From Sulfurimonas sp. (GTDB lineage Bacteria; Campylobacterota; Campylobacteria; Campylobacterales; Sulfurimonadaceae): a stretch of DNA of 64,000 nt. Position numbers and translations under genes: made by a program. Positions 7,551 to 17,172 of the stretch are shown here, one piece after another (the first letter of the stretch is position 1; each line of letters starts with the position of its first letter). Where the stretch lies: the NCBI RefSeq assembly GCF_026196735.1, contig NZ_JAPHUF010000010.1, positions 62,001 through 126,000 of the forward strand, written 5' to 3'. Below the pieces are notes generated by a model. The model was not told the DNA's origin. It ran no database searches and worked only from the letters and a program-made list of their open reading frames with translations.

Positions 7551-9672
7551 TATGACTAAAGAGACAAGATTAACACTTATTTATATATTGATTGCATTTA
7601 CATTTTCAGTAGCTATGAGGATGATTTGGTATTATAATTTTATCGATGTAGAAGCCTTTAAATTTAATGGCCAGTTGATGATAAATACTAACGATGGATA
7701 TGTTTGGGCAGAAGGTGCTAGAGATATTCTTAGTGGGATAAATCAAGACAATGATTTCTCACCTATAACTTCAGCTGCTTCTCGGTTAACAGCATTATTT
7801 GCTTATATATTACCATTTTCATTTGAGACTGTAATTTTATTTCTTCCTGTATTTTTAAGCTCATTAGTAGTAATCCCAATTATATTAATTGCTAAAGGTT
7901 TAGATAACCTAGAAATGGGTTTAATTACTGCACTGCTGGCTTCTATAGCTTGGAGTTATTATAACCGTACTATGATAGGTTATCTTGATACCGATATGTT
8001 AAATATAGTCTTACCGATGTTTTTACTTTGGTCTATTATTTGGGCTATAAAAACAAATGAAGACAAGTATTTAATTATAACGGCCTTAGATGTTTTAATA
8101 TACAGATGGTGGTATCCACAAAGTTATGCTTTAGAGTTTTCATTTTTTGGTTTGATTTTATTTTATGCTTTAATTTGGGACAGAAAAAATCTATACAATT
8201 ATAAACTTTTGGCGATTATGATGTTTGCTATGATTAATCTCGATGGATTTATTAGATTTCCACTAGTTTTAGCCGCATATTACATATTTAAACAAGAAAA
8301 GCTTCAAAAATACATTTATTATATTTTAGCAATATCTATAGTTTTGTTTTTTTACACTGGTGGTTTCAACCCAATCTGGGGTAAATTGAAAATTTATGTA
8401 TTTAAAGATGTAGTAAGTGCAGGCGAAGAAGGCTTGAAACTTCATTTTTACTCGGTAATGCAGACAGTTAGAGAAGCTGGACATATTCCATTTGAGACAT
8501 TTGCAAATAGGATTAGTGGACATGTAATCACATTTGTTTTATCAATAATTGGATTTGTATATTTGGCATATAGACATAAGATTATGCTTTTTGCAGTTCC
8601 GATGATTGGGCTTGGATTTTTAGCATCAGTTGGCGGACTTAGATTTACTATCTATGCTGTTCCTATTTTAGCTTTTGGGGCTGCTTTTTTAATCACTGAA
8701 ATTTCACGATTTATGCCTACGAATAAGTTAAAGTATTTAAGTATGATAGCTTTTGCTATGGCAATTTTGTATCCAAACTATAAACATATAGAAGAGTATA
8801 GAGTTCCTACAGTTTTTAATGCCGATGAAGTTAAAATTTTAAGTGAATTGGGAAGTGTTGCCGATAGGGAGGATTATGTGCTCTCTTGGTGGGATTATGG
8901 ATATCCTATCAGATACTACAGTGATGTTAAAACACTAATTGATGGTAATAAGCATTTAGGATATATGAATTTTCCGGTTAGTTTTATGCTAACTCAGCCA
9001 CAAAATATCGCAGCAAAAATGGCAAGGCTAGATGTTGAGTACACTGAAAAAGCTTTTAAAGTACAAGATAAAAATAAAAATTTAGAAACATCAAAAAAAG
9101 TAAAACTTTTTTCAAATATAGAAGAGATGACAAAAGATTATGGATTTAGTGATACAAATGATTTTTTATTATCATTGGAAACTGATATAAAATTAGCAGA
9201 TAAAACACGAGACATTTATTTTTATTTGCCATTTAGAATGCTAAATATTTATCCGACTGTAAATATGTTTTCAAATATAGACTTAATGACTGGTGAGATG
9301 AAACAGCAACCACTTTTTTATATAAGTAAGATGTTTAAACAGGAAAAAAATATTCTTAATCTAGGCAGAGGTGTTGTATTTGATTTACAAAAGCAAAGCA
9401 TAAAGCTTGGTAACAAAGAATTGCCGGTAAAAAGATTTGTTACAACAGCTTATGATGAAAATATGAAACTTCAAAAAGATATTAAAGTATCTAGCTCCAT
9501 GGCGGATATAAGTGTGATATATATGAAAAATTACAATACTTTTTTAGTTATTGACGAAAAGATATATAACTCTTTGTATGTTCAATTAATGATTCTAGAA
9601 GAGTATGACAAATCGCTGTTTGAAGAAGTTTTATTGAATCCGCATGCTAAAGTTTATAAACTAAAGATATAA
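7534..9672 (+). CDS. pglB: Oligosaccharyltransferase PglB (STT3 family)
   Basis: PglB moves a lipid-linked oligosaccharide onto Asn in D/E-x-N-x-S/T sequons on the periplasmic side. At 712 residues it matches the 713 of Campylobacter jejuni PglB. Catalytic features are visible: D54 in NTNDGY, the DTDML loop, the WWDYGYP signature at 452-458, and MLNI at about 569-572, matching the bacterial MxxI motif that reads the +2 Ser/Thr. The N-terminal half is a multi-span membrane region and the C-terminal half a soluble domain. The start overlaps the upstream glycosyltransferase by 17 bases; ATGs at 7540 and 7552 are alternatives. pglK lies about 10 kb downstream on the same strand. Confidence 0.95.
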   Translation: MNMTDSMTKETRLTLIYILIAFTFSVAMRMIWYYNFIDVEAFKFNGQLMINTNDGYVWAEGARDILSGINQDNDFSPITSAASRLTALFAYILPFSFETVILFLPVFLSSLVVIPIILIAKGLDNLEMGLITALLASIAWSYYNRTMIGYLDTDMLNIVLPMFLLWSIIWAIKTNEDKYLIITALDVLIYRWWYPQSYALEFSFFGLILFYALIWDRKNLYNYKLLAIMMFAMINLDGFIRFPLVLAAYYIFKQEKLQKYIYYILAISIVLFFYTGGFNPIWGKLKIYVFKDVVSAGEEGLKLHFYSVMQTVREAGHIPFETFANRISGHVITFVLSIIGFVYLAYRHKIMLFAVPMIGLGFLASVGGLRFTIYAVPILAFGAAFLITEISRFMPTNKLKYLSMIAFAMAILYPNYKHIEEYRVPTVFNADEVKILSELGSVADREDYVLSWWDYGYPIRYYSDVKTLIDGNKHLGYMNFPVSFMLTQPQNIAAKMARLDVEYTEKAFKVQDKNKNLETSKKVKLFSNIEEMTKDYGFSDTNDFLLSLETDIKLADKTRDIYFYLPFRMLNIYPTVNMFSNIDLMTGEMKQQPLFYISKMFKQEKNILNLGRGVVFDLQKQSIKLGNKELPVKRFVTTAYDENMKLQKDIKVSSSMADISVIYMKNYNTFLVIDEKIYNSLYVQLMILEEYDKSLFEEVLLNPHAKVYKLKI

Positions 9673-9703
9673 TAATAAATATTAAAAAGTTTCAAGGTGA
9701 AAA

Positions 9704-10531
9704 ATGTCAAAAATTAGAAAATGTTTATTTCCCGCAGCTGGTTATGGAACAAGATTTTTGCCTGCCACAAAAGCAATCCCAAAAGAGATGTTGCCAGTAC
9801 TAACAAAGCCTCTTTTGCAATACGGTGTAGAAGAAGCAATAAGTGCTAAAATTGACACTATGGCTATTGTTACAGGTCGTGGAAAAAGAGCTATTGAAGA
9901 TCATTTTGATATATCCTATGAGCTAGAACATCAGATAAAGGGAACATCTAAAGAGCATTATTTAACGGAGATTAGAAAAGTTATAACAAATTGTACTTTT
10001 TCATATACAAGGCAAATTGAGATGAAAGGTCTCGGCCATGCAATTCTTAGCGGCGAAACACTTATAGGAAATGAGCCATTTGCGGTAATCCTTGCAGATG
10101 ATTTATGTGACAATGACGGTGAATCAGTTCTTTCTCAAATGACAAAACTTTATGCAAAATACAGATGTTCTATTGTTGCTGTAGAAGAGATACCAATGGA
10201 ACAAACGAATAAATACGGTGTTGTAGGCGGAAACGCGGAAGATGACAATGTTTTGAGAGTTACTGACATGGTTGAAAAACCGGACCCAAAAGATGCGCCG
10301 TCAAACTTAGCAATTATCGGCAGGTATATATTAACACCGGATATTTTTGACATTATTAGAGAAACCAAACCTGGAAAGGGCGGAGAAATTCAAATAACAG
10401 ACGCACTTTTAACTCAAGCAAAACAAGGTAGAGTTATTGCCTATAAATTTAAAGGCAAAAGATTTGACTGTGGAAGCGTTGATGGCTTTGTAAAAGCAAC
10501 AAACTATTTTTATAATAAAGAGAAAAAATAA
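9704..10531 (+). CDS. galU: UTP-glucose-1-phosphate uridylyltransferase
   Basis: GalU makes UDP-glucose from UTP and glucose-1-phosphate. The 275-residue protein begins with the nucleotidyltransferase signature FPAAGYGTRFLPATKAIPKEM, followed by KPLLQYGVEEA, ILADDLCD, GRYILTPDIFD and KFKGKRFDCGSVDGF, all typical of GalU. A ribosome-binding site AAGGTG precedes the ATG. Its product feeds the UDP-glucose dehydrogenase gene 2 kb downstream. A toxin-antitoxin pair separates it from pgi. Confidence 0.95.
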   Translation: MSKIRKCLFPAAGYGTRFLPATKAIPKEMLPVLTKPLLQYGVEEAISAKIDTMAIVTGRGKRAIEDHFDISYELEHQIKGTSKEHYLTEIRKVITNCTFSYTRQIEMKGLGHAILSGETLIGNEPFAVILADDLCDNDGESVLSQMTKLYAKYRCSIVAVEEIPMEQTNKYGVVGGNAEDDNVLRVTDMVEKPDPKDAPSNLAIIGRYILTPDIFDIIRETKPGKGGEIQITDALLTQAKQGRVIAYKFKGKRFDCGSVDGFVKATNYFYNKEKK

Positions 10532-10533
10532 AA

Positions 10534-10821
10534 ATGACAAAAAATATAATTTTAGAGTTTTTAAAAAATCATAAAAGTGAATTAAAAGATAAGTTTGGAT
10601 TGACTAAAGTTGGTTTGTTTGGTAGCTACGCGAAAGGTACAGCTACTAAAGATAGCGATATAGACCTAGTAATAGAGATGGAAAAAAAAGATTTTTTTTT
10701 GAGAAATGATCTAAAAGAGTATTTGGAAAACTCATTTAAAACACCTGTAGATATAGGATACTTTGATAGCTTTAGAGAATTTTATAAGAAAAAAGTAGAA
10801 AGAGATATAATCTATGTCTAA
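10534..10821 (+). CDS. mntA: MntA-type minimal nucleotidyltransferase antitoxin
   Basis: A 95-residue MNT-family nucleotidyltransferase. The motif GSYAKG (G30-S31) followed by D42-I-D44 is the standard pol-beta-type catalytic triad region. In the known HepT/MntA system the MNT protein neutralises the HEPN toxin by adding AMP to a Tyr next to its active site. It begins 3 bases after the galU stop and overlaps hepT by 8 bases. The coding sequence contains A8 (10682-10689) and T9 (10692-10700) runs, which are possible slippage points. Confidence 0.85.
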   Translation: MTKNIILEFLKNHKSELKDKFGLTKVGLFGSYAKGTATKDSDIDLVIEMEKKDFFLRNDLKEYLENSFKTPVDIGYFDSFREFYKKKVERDIIYV

Positions 10822-11260
10822 AAATAAAAAAAGAGATATTGAACTTTTTATTATAGATATATTTGTGGCGATTCAAAAATTAAAAGAGTATACAAAAGAA
10901 TTTATTGATGAAGAAGAGCTTAGATATAGTAGCCTTCACTGGGATGCAACTATTAGAGAACTAGAAATAGTAGGAGAAGCTTTAAATAATCTTTTGAATG
11001 ATAAAGGTTTCAGTTTACTTTCTCCATCTTATTTTAGAAAAATTGTAGATTTTAGGAATGTAATTGTTCATGGATATTTTGGGATAGATGCTTCTGAGGT
11101 TTGGAATGTTATAGTAGGGAAGTTAGATATACTTTATGAGGACCTATTAACTATTGTGGATAATAACATAGATTTATCAGAAGCTATAAAGTATGAGATT
11201 TTAGAATATGAAAAGTTAAAAGATAAAAATATTGTAAAATATTTAAAGAGTATATCATGA
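10814..11260 (+). CDS. hepT: HepT-type HEPN ribonuclease toxin (DUF86)
   Basis: A 148-residue all-helical HEPN protein. The RNase motif R81-NVIV-H86 is intact, and Y88 completes the Rx4HxY form whose Tyr is AMPylated by MntA in characterised systems. HWDATIRELEIVGEA in the middle is typical of the DUF86 family. It is co-translated with the MNT gene (8-base overlap), and its stop overlaps the start of pgi by 4 bases. The pair is therefore embedded in a sugar-metabolism operon instead of standing alone. Confidence 0.87.
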   Translation: MSKNKKRDIELFIIDIFVAIQKLKEYTKEFIDEEELRYSSLHWDATIRELEIVGEALNNLLNDKGFSLLSPSYFRKIVDFRNVIVHGYFGIDASEVWNVIVGKLDILYEDLLTIVDNNIDLSEAIKYEILEYEKLKDKNIVKYLKSIS

Positions 11261-12465
11261 AATATAAACACAACTTTAATCCAACACTATCAGATAAAGA
11301 CATCTTTAATGAGATAGTAAAAGAAAAAGAGAGTATCGGTTACTATAACCTTATGCATGAAGATACAAATCTATTTAAAAAGTATGCTAAAACAGTAAAA
11401 CAGTCAAATATAGTTGTTATAGGCATAGGTGGGAGTACACTTGGAACATATGCAATATATAAATTTTTAAAACACTCAAAACACTTAAGCAAAAAACTAT
11501 ACTTTTTAGAGACCACAGACCCTATAGATATTAAATCAAAAGTAGAAGCTATTGACTTAAATGATACTCTTTTTATTGTTATATCAAAGTCTGGTACGAC
11601 TATTGAAACAGTATCAATATTTAAATATATAAACTCTTTAGTTAAGTGTGACAAGAATAATACTTTAGTTATAACAGAAAATGACTCAAAGCTCAATAAA
11701 TATGCAAAAGCAAACAGTATAAAAAGCTTTGAAATACCTAAAAATGTAGGTGGAAGATTTTCAGTTTTTAGTGCTGTTGGTCTGTTGCCTTTGGTAATTG
11801 TCGGTATAGATATTGATGAACTTTTAAGAGGTGCAAAAGAGGTATATGATTCTTTTTTTACAAAAGGTAGAAAATACATCAGAATACTTAAAAAGGCTAG
11901 GTTTTTTGTAGAGTATAAGAATAATTTTAACATGAATGTAGTCTTTTCATACTCTTCGAGATTAGAGGGTTTCAATAAGTGGTATATTCAACTTTGGGGC
12001 GAGAGTTTAGGTAAGGTAGATATAAACAGTACAAGACAAGGTTTGACTCCAATAGGCATTATTGGACCGATTGACCAACACTCTTTTTTACAGCTGATAG
12101 TTGAAGGAAAAAGAGATAAAACAGTAACAGTAATCAAAGTTGATGATTTTGATAGTGACTTGAAAATACCGCAGGTAAAATTAGAAGGACTTTCAGAGTT
12201 AGATTATCTTGACGGCATAGAGTTTTCTTCACTGATAAATAAGCAGGCAGATGCTACAATAGAATCAATAAATAATTTAAATGATATCCCTTGTGATGTG
12301 ATTACAATCGATGGAGTAAGTGAAAGAAGTATAGCAAATCTTATGTATGAGTATGAGCTTCTTACATCTGTATGTGCTAAATTTATGTATATAAACGCTT
12401 ATGATCAACCCGGTGTTGAGGCTGGAAAGATTATTTTAAAAAAAAAGTTAGAGGGTAAAATTTAA
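11257..12465 (+). CDS. pgi: Glucose-6-phosphate isomerase
   Basis: Interconverts glucose-6-phosphate and fructose-6-phosphate, linking central carbon to both UDP-glucose and GDP-mannose supply. The 402-residue protein is the short form expected in Campylobacterota. It shows the phosphate-binding GIGGSTLGTYAIYKFL, VISKSGTTIET, NVGGRFSVFSAVGLLP (close to the family signature), the QLWGESLGK motif and GPIDQHSFLQL. The start overlaps hepT (ATGA), and ugd begins directly after the stop. Confidence 0.93.
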   Translation: MKYKHNFNPTLSDKDIFNEIVKEKESIGYYNLMHEDTNLFKKYAKTVKQSNIVVIGIGGSTLGTYAIYKFLKHSKHLSKKLYFLETTDPIDIKSKVEAIDLNDTLFIVISKSGTTIETVSIFKYINSLVKCDKNNTLVITENDSKLNKYAKANSIKSFEIPKNVGGRFSVFSAVGLLPLVIVGIDIDELLRGAKEVYDSFFTKGRKYIRILKKARFFVEYKNNFNMNVVFSYSSRLEGFNKWYIQLWGESLGKVDINSTRQGLTPIGIIGPIDQHSFLQLIVEGKRDKTVTVIKVDDFDSDLKIPQVKLEGLSELDYLDGIEFSSLINKQADATIESINNLNDIPCDVITIDGVSERSIANLMYEYELLTSVCAKFMYINAYDQPGVEAGKIILKKKLEGKI

Positions 12466-13635
12466 GTGAAAATAGCGATAGCGGGAACAGGATATGTAGG
12501 TTTGTCAAATGGTGTTTTATTAGCACAGCATAATGAAGTGGTGGCCTTGGATATAGATGCCAAAAAAGTTGACATGTTAAACAAAAAAATATCTCCGATA
12601 GAAGATACAGAGATAAGTGAGTATCTTAAAAACAGAGATTTAAATTTTAAAGCAACGCTTGATAAAAATGAAGCATATAAAAATGCAGATTTTGTCATTA
12701 TCGCTACGCCAACGGACTATGATCCTGATACAAACTACTTTAACACAAAACTTGTAGAAATAATCATAAAAGATGTGATTGAGATAAATCCAACTGCCGT
12801 TATGATTATAAAATCAACAGTTCCGGTAGGTTACACAAAATCCATAAGAGAAAAATTTAACACCGATAACATAATATTTTCGCCAGAGTTTTTAAGAGAG
12901 GGAAAAGCACTGCATGACAATCTTTATCCATCAAGAATTATTGTAGGTGAAAAAAGTGACAGAGCACAGACTTTTGCAAATCTTCTTGCCGAGGGTGCCA
13001 TAAAAGAAAATATTGACATTCTTTTAACTGACTCAACAGAAGCAGAAGCCGTAAAATTGTTTTCAAATACTTATCTTGCCCTTAGAGTGGCATACTTTAA
13101 TGAGCTTGACTCTTACGCACAGACTCATGATTTAAACACGAGAGATATTATAAACGGTGTTGGACTTGACCCTCGCATAGGAACTCATTACAACAACCCA
13201 TCATTTGGTTACGGCGGTTACTGCTTGCCAAAAGATACGAAACAACTTAGAGCTAATTATCAAGATGTGCCAAGCAACATTATAGGTGCAATTGTAGACT
13301 CAAATAGTACTAGAAAAGATTTTATAGCTGACAGTATCATCGCTAAAAATCCAAAGGTAGTAGGTGTTTACAGACTTATCATGAAAAGCGGAAGTGATAA
13401 TTTTAGAGCATCTTCTATTCAGGGTATTATGAAGCGCATAAAAGCAAAAGGTATAGAAGTAGTTATCTATGAACCAGTTTTAGAAGAAGAGAGTTTTTTT
13501 AACTCAAAAGTTATAAAAGATTTAGATGAATTTAAAAAGATTTCAGATGTAATAGTGGCAAATAGACTCTCTGATAGCATAAAAGATGTTGAGTCTAAAG
13601 TTTATACTCGAGATTTGTTTGGAAGTGACAGTTAA
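12466..13635 (+). CDS. ugd: UDP-glucose 6-dehydrogenase
   Basis: Oxidises UDP-glucose to UDP-glucuronate with two NAD+. The 389-residue protein has the Rossmann motif [27 protein letters not shown] and the catalytic [14 protein letters not shown] with C253. The compact FGYGGYC form is typical of the short Ugd branch. It uses GTG at 12466, immediately after the pgi stop. The next gene is a UDP-glucuronate 4-epimerase, so the product is probably converted on to UDP-galacturonate. Confidence 0.93.
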   Translation: MKIAIAGTGYVGLSNGVLLAQHNEVVALDIDAKKVDMLNKKISPIEDTEISEYLKNRDLNFKATLDKNEAYKNADFVIIATPTDYDPDTNYFNTKLVEIIIKDVIEINPTAVMIIKSTVPVGYTKSIREKFNTDNIIFSPEFLREGKALHDNLYPSRIIVGEKSDRAQTFANLLAEGAIKENIDILLTDSTEAEAVKLFSNTYLALRVAYFNELDSYAQTHDLNTRDIINGVGLDPRIGTHYNNPSFGYGGYCLPKDTKQLRANYQDVPSNIIGAIVDSNSTRKDFIADSIIAKNPKVVGVYRLIMKSGSDNFRASSIQGIMKRIKAKGIEVVIYEPVLEEESFFNSKVIKDLDEFKKISDVIVANRLSDSIKDVESKVYTRDLFGSDS

Positions 13636-13636
13636 G

Positions 13637-14656
13637 ATGAAGATACTTATAACAGGAACAGCCGGTTTTATCGGTTACCATTTAGCAAAAAAACTTCTTG
13701 AACGCGGTGATGAAGTAATTGGGCTAGATAATATAAATGATTACTACGATGTAAATTTGAAGTATGCAAGATTAAATGAGCTTGGTATAGAAAAAGAAGA
13801 GATACAAGAAAACAAATTAACAACTTCAACTAAATATCAAAATCATAAGTTTATAAAAGCAAATCTAGAAGACCAAGAAGCTATAAACACTCTTTTTAAA
13901 ACAGAGAAATTTGACGCAGTGTGTAATTTGGCCGCTCAAGCTGGTGTAAGATATAGTATTGAGAATCCACATGCGTACATACAAAGTAATGTAGTTGGAT
14001 TTATGAATATTCTTGAAGCCTGTAGAAACTTTGGTGTGAAAAACTTAGCATATGCAAGCAGCTCATCAGTATATGGACTAAACAAAGAACAACCATTCAA
14101 GACTACAGATAAAACAGACACACCAATATCTTTATATGCAGCTACAAAAAAATCAAACGAGCTTATGGCGCATACTTACAGCCATCTTTACGGTATACAG
14201 ACTACAGGACTGAGATTTTTTACAGTTTACGGACCATGGGGAAGACCTGATATGGCTCCGATGCTTTTTGCAGATGCTATACTAAATGACAGAGCAATTA
14301 ATGTCTTCAATCATGGAGATATGAGTAGAGACTTTACATATATAGATGATATTGTTGATGGTGTAATAAAAGTTATAGATGCTCAAATTGATAATTCACA
14401 ATTATATAAATTGTACAACATAGGAAACAACTCTCCTGTGCAACTTTTGGATTTTATAAAAATATTGGAAAAAGCTATAGGCAAAGAAGCTGAGAAAAAT
14501 TTTATGGATATGCAAGATGGTGATGTAGCATCTACTTATGCAGATGTTAGCGGTTTGATAAGTGATTTTGGCTATAAGCCGGATACATCTTTAGAAAACG
14601 GTATAGGTAAATTTGTGTCTTGGTATAAAAGTTTTTACAGAGTTAAAAATGACTAA
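13637..14656 (+). CDS. UDP-glucuronate 4-epimerase (extended SDR)
   Basis: Converts UDP-glucuronate to UDP-galacturonate. The 339-residue protein has TGTAGFIGYHLA (NAD site), DNINDYYDVNLK, the catalytic YAATK and the diagnostic RFFTVYGPWGRPDMA segment seen in UDP-glucuronate epimerases. A longer reading from 13586 overlaps ugd. I chose the ATG at 13637, which follows the ugd stop and begins at the conserved MKILITG. The stop overlaps manC by 8 bases. Confidence 0.9.
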   Translation: MKILITGTAGFIGYHLAKKLLERGDEVIGLDNINDYYDVNLKYARLNELGIEKEEIQENKLTTSTKYQNHKFIKANLEDQEAINTLFKTEKFDAVCNLAAQAGVRYSIENPHAYIQSNVVGFMNILEACRNFGVKNLAYASSSSVYGLNKEQPFKTTDKTDTPISLYAATKKSNELMAHTYSHLYGIQTTGLRFFTVYGPWGRPDMAPMLFADAILNDRAINVFNHGDMSRDFTYIDDIVDGVIKVIDAQIDNSQLYKLYNIGNNSPVQLLDFIKILEKAIGKEAEKNFMDMQDGDVASTYADVSGLISDFGYKPDTSLENGIGKFVSWYKSFYRVKND

Positions 14657-16016
14657 TATAATACTTTGCGGAGGAAGTGGTACAAGATTATGGCCAATTA
14701 GTCGTACACTTATGCCAAAACAATTTGTAAAGTTGTTTGATGATAAGTCGCTGTTTCAATTGACAGTTGAGAGAAACTCTAAAGTATGTGATAGTCAATT
14801 TATAGTTTCTAATACCGAACAATATTTTTTGGCACTTGACCAACTTGAAGAATTACATAAATCCAAGAACAAATACCTATTAGAACCGGTCGGGCGAAAT
14901 ACAGCTCCGGCTATTGCCCTAGCTTGTATGGCTTTAGAGAGTGAAGAGGTAGTACTGGTAACTCCATCTGATCACCTTATAAAAGATGAAAAAGAGTATG
15001 AAAAAGTATTAAATATAGCAAAGGAGTTGGCATCTGAAAATAATCTTGTTACATTTGGCATAACTCCAACTTTTGCAGAAACAGGGTTCGGGTATATTGA
15101 GAGTGAAGGCTTAACTGTAAAAGCTTTTCATGAAAAGCCAGATTTTGATACAGCAACCGAGTACCTTAGAGCAGGAAACTATTATTGGAATTCTGGAATG
15201 TTTTGTTTTAAAGCAGGAGTTTTTTTAGAAGAACTTAAAAAATATTCTCCAACAGTTTATAACTCTTCATTAAAAGCATTTAACAACTCAAATCAAGACT
15301 CTGTAATTAGAATTAAACATAATGACATGTTAAATATTCCAGAAGATAGTATTGATTATGCCGTTATGGAAAAATCAAATATTGTTAAAGTAGTGCCTTC
15401 TGATATTAACTGGTCAGATGTTGGAAGTTTTGATAGTTTATATGAAGAGTTACCAAAAGATAAAGATGGTAATACATTAAATGAAAAGCATATAGCTATA
15501 GATAGTAAAAATAATTTAGTTTATGGAACTGATAGATACATAGCAACAGTAGACATAGAAGATTGTATAGTAGTTGATACTGGTGATGCACTGCTTATAA
15601 GTAAAAAAGGATCTTCTCAAAAAGTAAAAGAAGTAGTTAAAGAGATAAAAAAAACTACAGAACTTCACAATATTCACTTAACTGGTCATAGACCATGGGG
15701 GACTTATACTATTCTTGAAGATAGTAATGGATACAAAATAAAACGCATAGAAGTTAAAGCTGGAAAAAGACTAAGTTTACAAAAACATAAACATAGAAAT
15801 GAACATTGGATAGTAGTGTCTGGACAAGCTGCTGTAACCATAAATGACAAAACTTTTATATTAAATCAAAATGAATCTACATACATAAAAGCAGGTGATA
15901 TCCATAGACTTTCAAACGATACAAATGAAGGACTAGTTATTATAGAAGCTCAAGTTGGCAGTTATACAGGTGAAGATGACATCGAAAGACTTGATGATGA
16001 TTTCAGTAGAAGTTAG
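14649..16016 (+). CDS. manC: Mannose-1-phosphate guanylyltransferase / mannose-6-phosphate isomerase
   Basis: A bifunctional enzyme that makes GDP-mannose, usually with a type II PMI activity in the C-terminal cupin. The 455-residue protein starts with the nucleotidyltransferase motif LCGGSGTRLWPISR and has LEPVGRNTAPAIALA, TPSDHLI and EKPDFDTA. The C-terminal cupin reads HRPWGTY, SLQKHKHRNEHW and GDIHRL. The start at 14649 overlaps the epimerase stop; a longer reading from 14613 lacks a good site. It feeds gmd directly downstream. No phosphomannomutase is seen in the window. Confidence 0.93.
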   Translation: MTNIILCGGSGTRLWPISRTLMPKQFVKLFDDKSLFQLTVERNSKVCDSQFIVSNTEQYFLALDQLEELHKSKNKYLLEPVGRNTAPAIALACMALESEEVVLVTPSDHLIKDEKEYEKVLNIAKELASENNLVTFGITPTFAETGFGYIESEGLTVKAFHEKPDFDTATEYLRAGNYYWNSGMFCFKAGVFLEELKKYSPTVYNSSLKAFNNSNQDSVIRIKHNDMLNIPEDSIDYAVMEKSNIVKVVPSDINWSDVGSFDSLYEELPKDKDGNTLNEKHIAIDSKNNLVYGTDRYIATVDIEDCIVVDTGDALLISKKGSSQKVKEVVKEIKKTTELHNIHLTGHRPWGTYTILEDSNGYKIKRIEVKAGKRLSLQKHKHRNEHWIVVSGQAAVTINDKTFILNQNESTYIKAGDIHRLSNDTNEGLVIIEAQVGSYTGEDDIERLDDDFSRS

Positions 16017-16050
16017 ATAAAATTATAAAATATTAAGATGGAAAGTATAT

Positions 16051-17172
16051 ATGACAGATAAGAAAGTAGCATTAATAACAGGAATTACAGGTCAAGATGG
16101 AAGTTATTTAGCAGAATTTTTACTAAAGAAAGGCTATATTGTACATGGAGTAAAAAGAAGAAGTTCGCTGTTTAATACTGATAGAATAGATCATCTATAT
16201 CAAGATCCACATGTAGAAAATAGAAACCTAATTCTTCACCATGGAGACATGACAGATAGTATGAACTTAACTAAAATCATCCAAGAAGTTCAACCGGATG
16301 AAATTTATAATCTTGCAGCAATGAGTCATGTCGCAGTATCTTTTGAAACCCCTGAATATGTAGCAAATGCAGACGGTACTGGAACATTGAGAATTCTTGA
16401 AGCGGTAAAACTATTAGGATTGACAAAAAAAACAAAAATATATCAAGCAAGTACATCTGAACTGTATGGAAAAGTACAAGAAACACCACAAAGCGAAACA
16501 ACACCTTTTTATCCAAGAAGTCCATATGCTGTTGCAAAAATGTATGCATACTGGATAACAGTTAACTATAGAGAAGCTTACGGTATGTTTGCATGTAATG
16601 GAATACTCTTTAATCATGAATCTCCAGTAAGAGGTGAGACCTTTGTAACTAGAAAGATTACTCGTGCGGCCTCTAAAATAGCATTAGGATTGCAAAATAA
16701 ACTATATCTTGGTAACCTCGATGCTAAAAGAGATTGGGGTCATGCGAAAGATTATGTAAAGATGATGTGGATGATACTTCAAGCAGATGAACCGGAGGAT
16801 TGGGTTATTGCAACTGGTGAAACCACAACAGTAAGAGATTTTGTAATAATGTCATTTGCTTATGCAGGAATAGAGTTAGAGTTTAGAGGCAATGGGGTCG
16901 ATGAAAAAGCGTATATTCTATCTTGCTCAAATCCGGATTACCAAGTAGCTGTTGGTACAGAGGTAGTTGCAGTTGATCCAAAATATTTCAGACCTACAGA
17001 AGTTGATTTACTTCTAGGGGATCCAACTAAAGCAGAACAAAAACTTGGATGGATTAGAGAATATAAGCTAAAAGAGCTTGTAGATGATATGATGAAATCA
17101 GACTTAAAACTTATGACAAAAGATGTATATCTGCAAGATGGTGGCTATAAAACTATGAGTTATTTCGAGTAA
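16051..17172 (+). CDS. gmd: GDP-mannose 4,6-dehydratase
   Basis: Makes GDP-4-keto-6-deoxy-mannose. The 373-residue protein carries [15 protein letters not shown], the NADP-binding [14 protein letters not shown], the catalytic TSELYGK and YAVAK, and [17 protein letters not shown], all hallmarks of Gmd. It forms a standard two-step pair with the fucose synthase gene that overlaps its last base. A more divergent paralogue lies at 37483. Confidence 0.95.
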   Translation: MTDKKVALITGITGQDGSYLAEFLLKKGYIVHGVKRRSSLFNTDRIDHLYQDPHVENRNLILHHGDMTDSMNLTKIIQEVQPDEIYNLAAMSHVAVSFETPEYVANADGTGTLRILEAVKLLGLTKKTKIYQASTSELYGKVQETPQSETTPFYPRSPYAVAKMYAYWITVNYREAYGMFACNGILFNHESPVRGETFVTRKITRAASKIALGLQNKLYLGNLDAKRDWGHAKDYVKMMWMILQADEPEDWVIATGETTTVRDFVIMSFAYAGIELEFRGNGVDEKAYILSCSNPDYQVAVGTEVVAVDPKYFRPTEVDLLLGDPTKAEQKLGWIREYKLKELVDDMMKSDLKLMTKDVYLQDGGYKTMSYFE

